A stretch of DNA of 64,000 bases from Hymenobacter aranciens (GTDB lineage: Bacteria; Bacteroidota; Bacteroidia; Cytophagales; Hymenobacteraceae), in contig NZ_JAUQSY010000002.1 of NCBI RefSeq assembly GCF_030580865.1, positions 248,001 through 312,000 on the forward strand, given 5' to 3'. The notes under the pieces are model-generated. The model did not search any database. It was given only the letters and a program-made list of their open reading frames with translations, and was not told the DNA's origin. Every line of letters begins with the position of its first letter. The stretch's first letter is position 1. The position numbers were made by a program, and so were the translations under genes. Below are positions 63,061 to 64,000 of this stretch, one piece after another.

Positions 63061-64000
63061 TTACGGGTTCCGCGTCGCCGCCAGCTCGCGCTGCCAGAAG
63101 CGGTGTTGCTTCATCGCCTCGATAAAGGCCGGGGCCAGGCTGCCCACTTTCGTGCTCTCGCTCACCACCACGCCCGGCGCGCTCAGAATATCCTCCGCCC
63201 CGGCGTAGGCTGCCGCTTTCAGCAGCGCCACGCCCGCCTCCGAGGCCCCGATGGGCTTGCAGTGCCGGAACGCCTCGTGCACGAAACGCACCGCGTCGGG
63301 CTCCTGCGTCAGGGCCGTCACGCTGGCCGCGCCGCTGGCCACGTACACCGCGTCAAACAGCGCCGAAGAGGTACTCTGGAAGGTGTGGTTCACCAGCAAA
63401 CTCTGGCCGCCCTCGCCCTTAATGCTGCCCAGGTGCGTGGCCACAATCTGGGCCTGCGCCCCCTGGTCCATCAGCGTGCGCACCAGCTCGGCGATGGCCG
63501 GCACGTCGGCCCCGTCCGTCGCCAGCACGGCCACGTGGCGGGTCTTGATGCTGGCCTTGCCCGCGTTAATCGGGCTGTCCGGGGCCATGCTTAGGGCCGG
63601 CGAACTGCCCTCCTGCCCGGTGGCCGGGGCCGACTGGTAGTCGGCCGGATTGGCATCAGCCGGCACGGCCAGGTTCAGCTGCAAGCCCTCGGCGCTGGGC
63701 ACCGCCACGCCCAGCCCGGCCGCCACGCGCTCGGCCAGCTCCGGCGCTACCTGCGCCAGCTGCACCAGCGTGCGCTCGCGCGGCAAGTCCTTCTGCACGT
63801 GGCTCAGCTCGAAGCGCAGCGCCTTCACGATGTGCAGCTTCTCAATCTCCGTCTGGCTGTTCCAGAACAGCCGCGCCTGCGAGTAAAAATCAATAAAGCT
63901 CTTGCTCCGCTTGCGCACCTTGAAGGCCGCCACCGGCTCGGGCACCGTGCTGTAGCCGCCCTCGCTCGCCTTGGCCTGTTGCGGGAAGTTGTCGTTGAGC
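63061..64000 (-). CDS. katE: Large-subunit catalase HPII, C-terminal part (partial)
   Basis: The frame is open to the window edge; 312 residues are present. The beginning includes DNFPQQ and RSKSFIDFYSQARLFWNSQT (end of the catalase helical domain, FYSQARLFWNS). After a linker rich in Pro/Ser, residues about 150-312 form the DJ-1/flavodoxin-like domain found only in large-subunit (clade II) catalases: RHVAVLATDGADVPAIAELV, QIVATHLGSIKGEGGQSLLV, DAVYVASGAASV, HCKPIGASEAG, GVVVSESTKVGSLAPAFIEA. Decomposes hydrogen peroxide; the haem domain lies outside the window. Confidence 0.93.
   Translation of the reverse strand, partial: LNDNFPQQAKASEGGYSTVPEPVAAFKVRKRSKSFIDFYSQARLFWNSQTEIEKLHIVKALRFELSHVQKDLPRERTLVQLAQVAPELAERVAAGLGVAVPSAEGLQLNLAVPADANPADYQSAPATGQEGSSPALSMAPDSPINAGKASIKTRHVAVLATDGADVPAIAELVRTLMDQGAQAQIVATHLGSIKGEGGQSLLVNHTFQSTSSALFDAVYVASGAASVTALTQEPDAVRFVHEAFRHCKPIGASEAGVALLKAAAYAGAEDILSAPGVVVSESTKVGSLAPAFIEAMKQHRFWQRELAATRNP

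Overview
The window looks like a chromosomal segment of a high-GC member of Bacteroidota (Cytophagales), most plausibly Hymenobacter or a close relative. This rests on protein style (TonB-dependent receptors with an N-terminal carboxypeptidase-regulatory-like domain, DUF349, DUF1015, DUF547, YqgE, a GH92 mannosidase), on Bacteroidota-type promoters (TTG about 20 bp upstream of TAnnTTTG), on the lack of Shine-Dalgarno sequences, and on many GTG/TTG starts. The genus is an inference.

Layout. 0-9 kb: leftward operons maf with two GT-C-like membrane glycosyltransferases, and pdxH, a WG-repeat protein and DUF1015. 9-20 kb: mostly core genes (yqgE, DUF349, tRNA-Thr, PAP2, DUF547, HD hydrolase, gyrA, TPR protein). 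20-23 kb: an AT-richer accessory block with an unknown winged-helix-like gene behind a perfect palindrome and an Xre/RES toxin-antitoxin pair. 23-29 kb: TonB receptor, rpe, a degenerate TrpF-like barrel, a stand-alone PBECR-type putative nuclease and an APP1-like phosphatase. 29-33 kb: regulator and oxidoreductase cassettes (HxlR, SDR, hydrolase, NmrA, AraC) closed by a duplicated 3' fragment of the APP1-like gene. 33.5-47.4 kb: an expanded array of SMI1/KNR4 (SUKH)-like genes and remnants, with repeated iteron/HTH modules and one gene interrupted by 19 copies of GCTT. 47-54 kb: HipA-like kinase/DUF3037, a lipoprotein, mtgA, a siderophore-type receptor with a PepSY protein. 54-55.7 kb: a type II restriction-modification locus whose M and R genes are both frameshifted. 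55.7-64 kb: GH92 mannosidase, a 40-residue membrane peptide gene, an Xre regulator, a duplicated GH92 3' fragment, an AT-rich PP2C/membrane-protein pair, hypotheticals, a minisatellite and the 3' part of a large-subunit catalase.

The most unusual material is the SUKH array (probable immunity genes, one of them apparently phase-variable by tetranucleotide slippage), the multicopy GCTTTCG iteron/HTH module, the REPIN-like GTAG hairpins between genes, the two gene 3'-end duplications bordering accessory DNA, and the AT-rich PP2C cassette. All functional statements are from reading the sequence and family knowledge; no database search was run.
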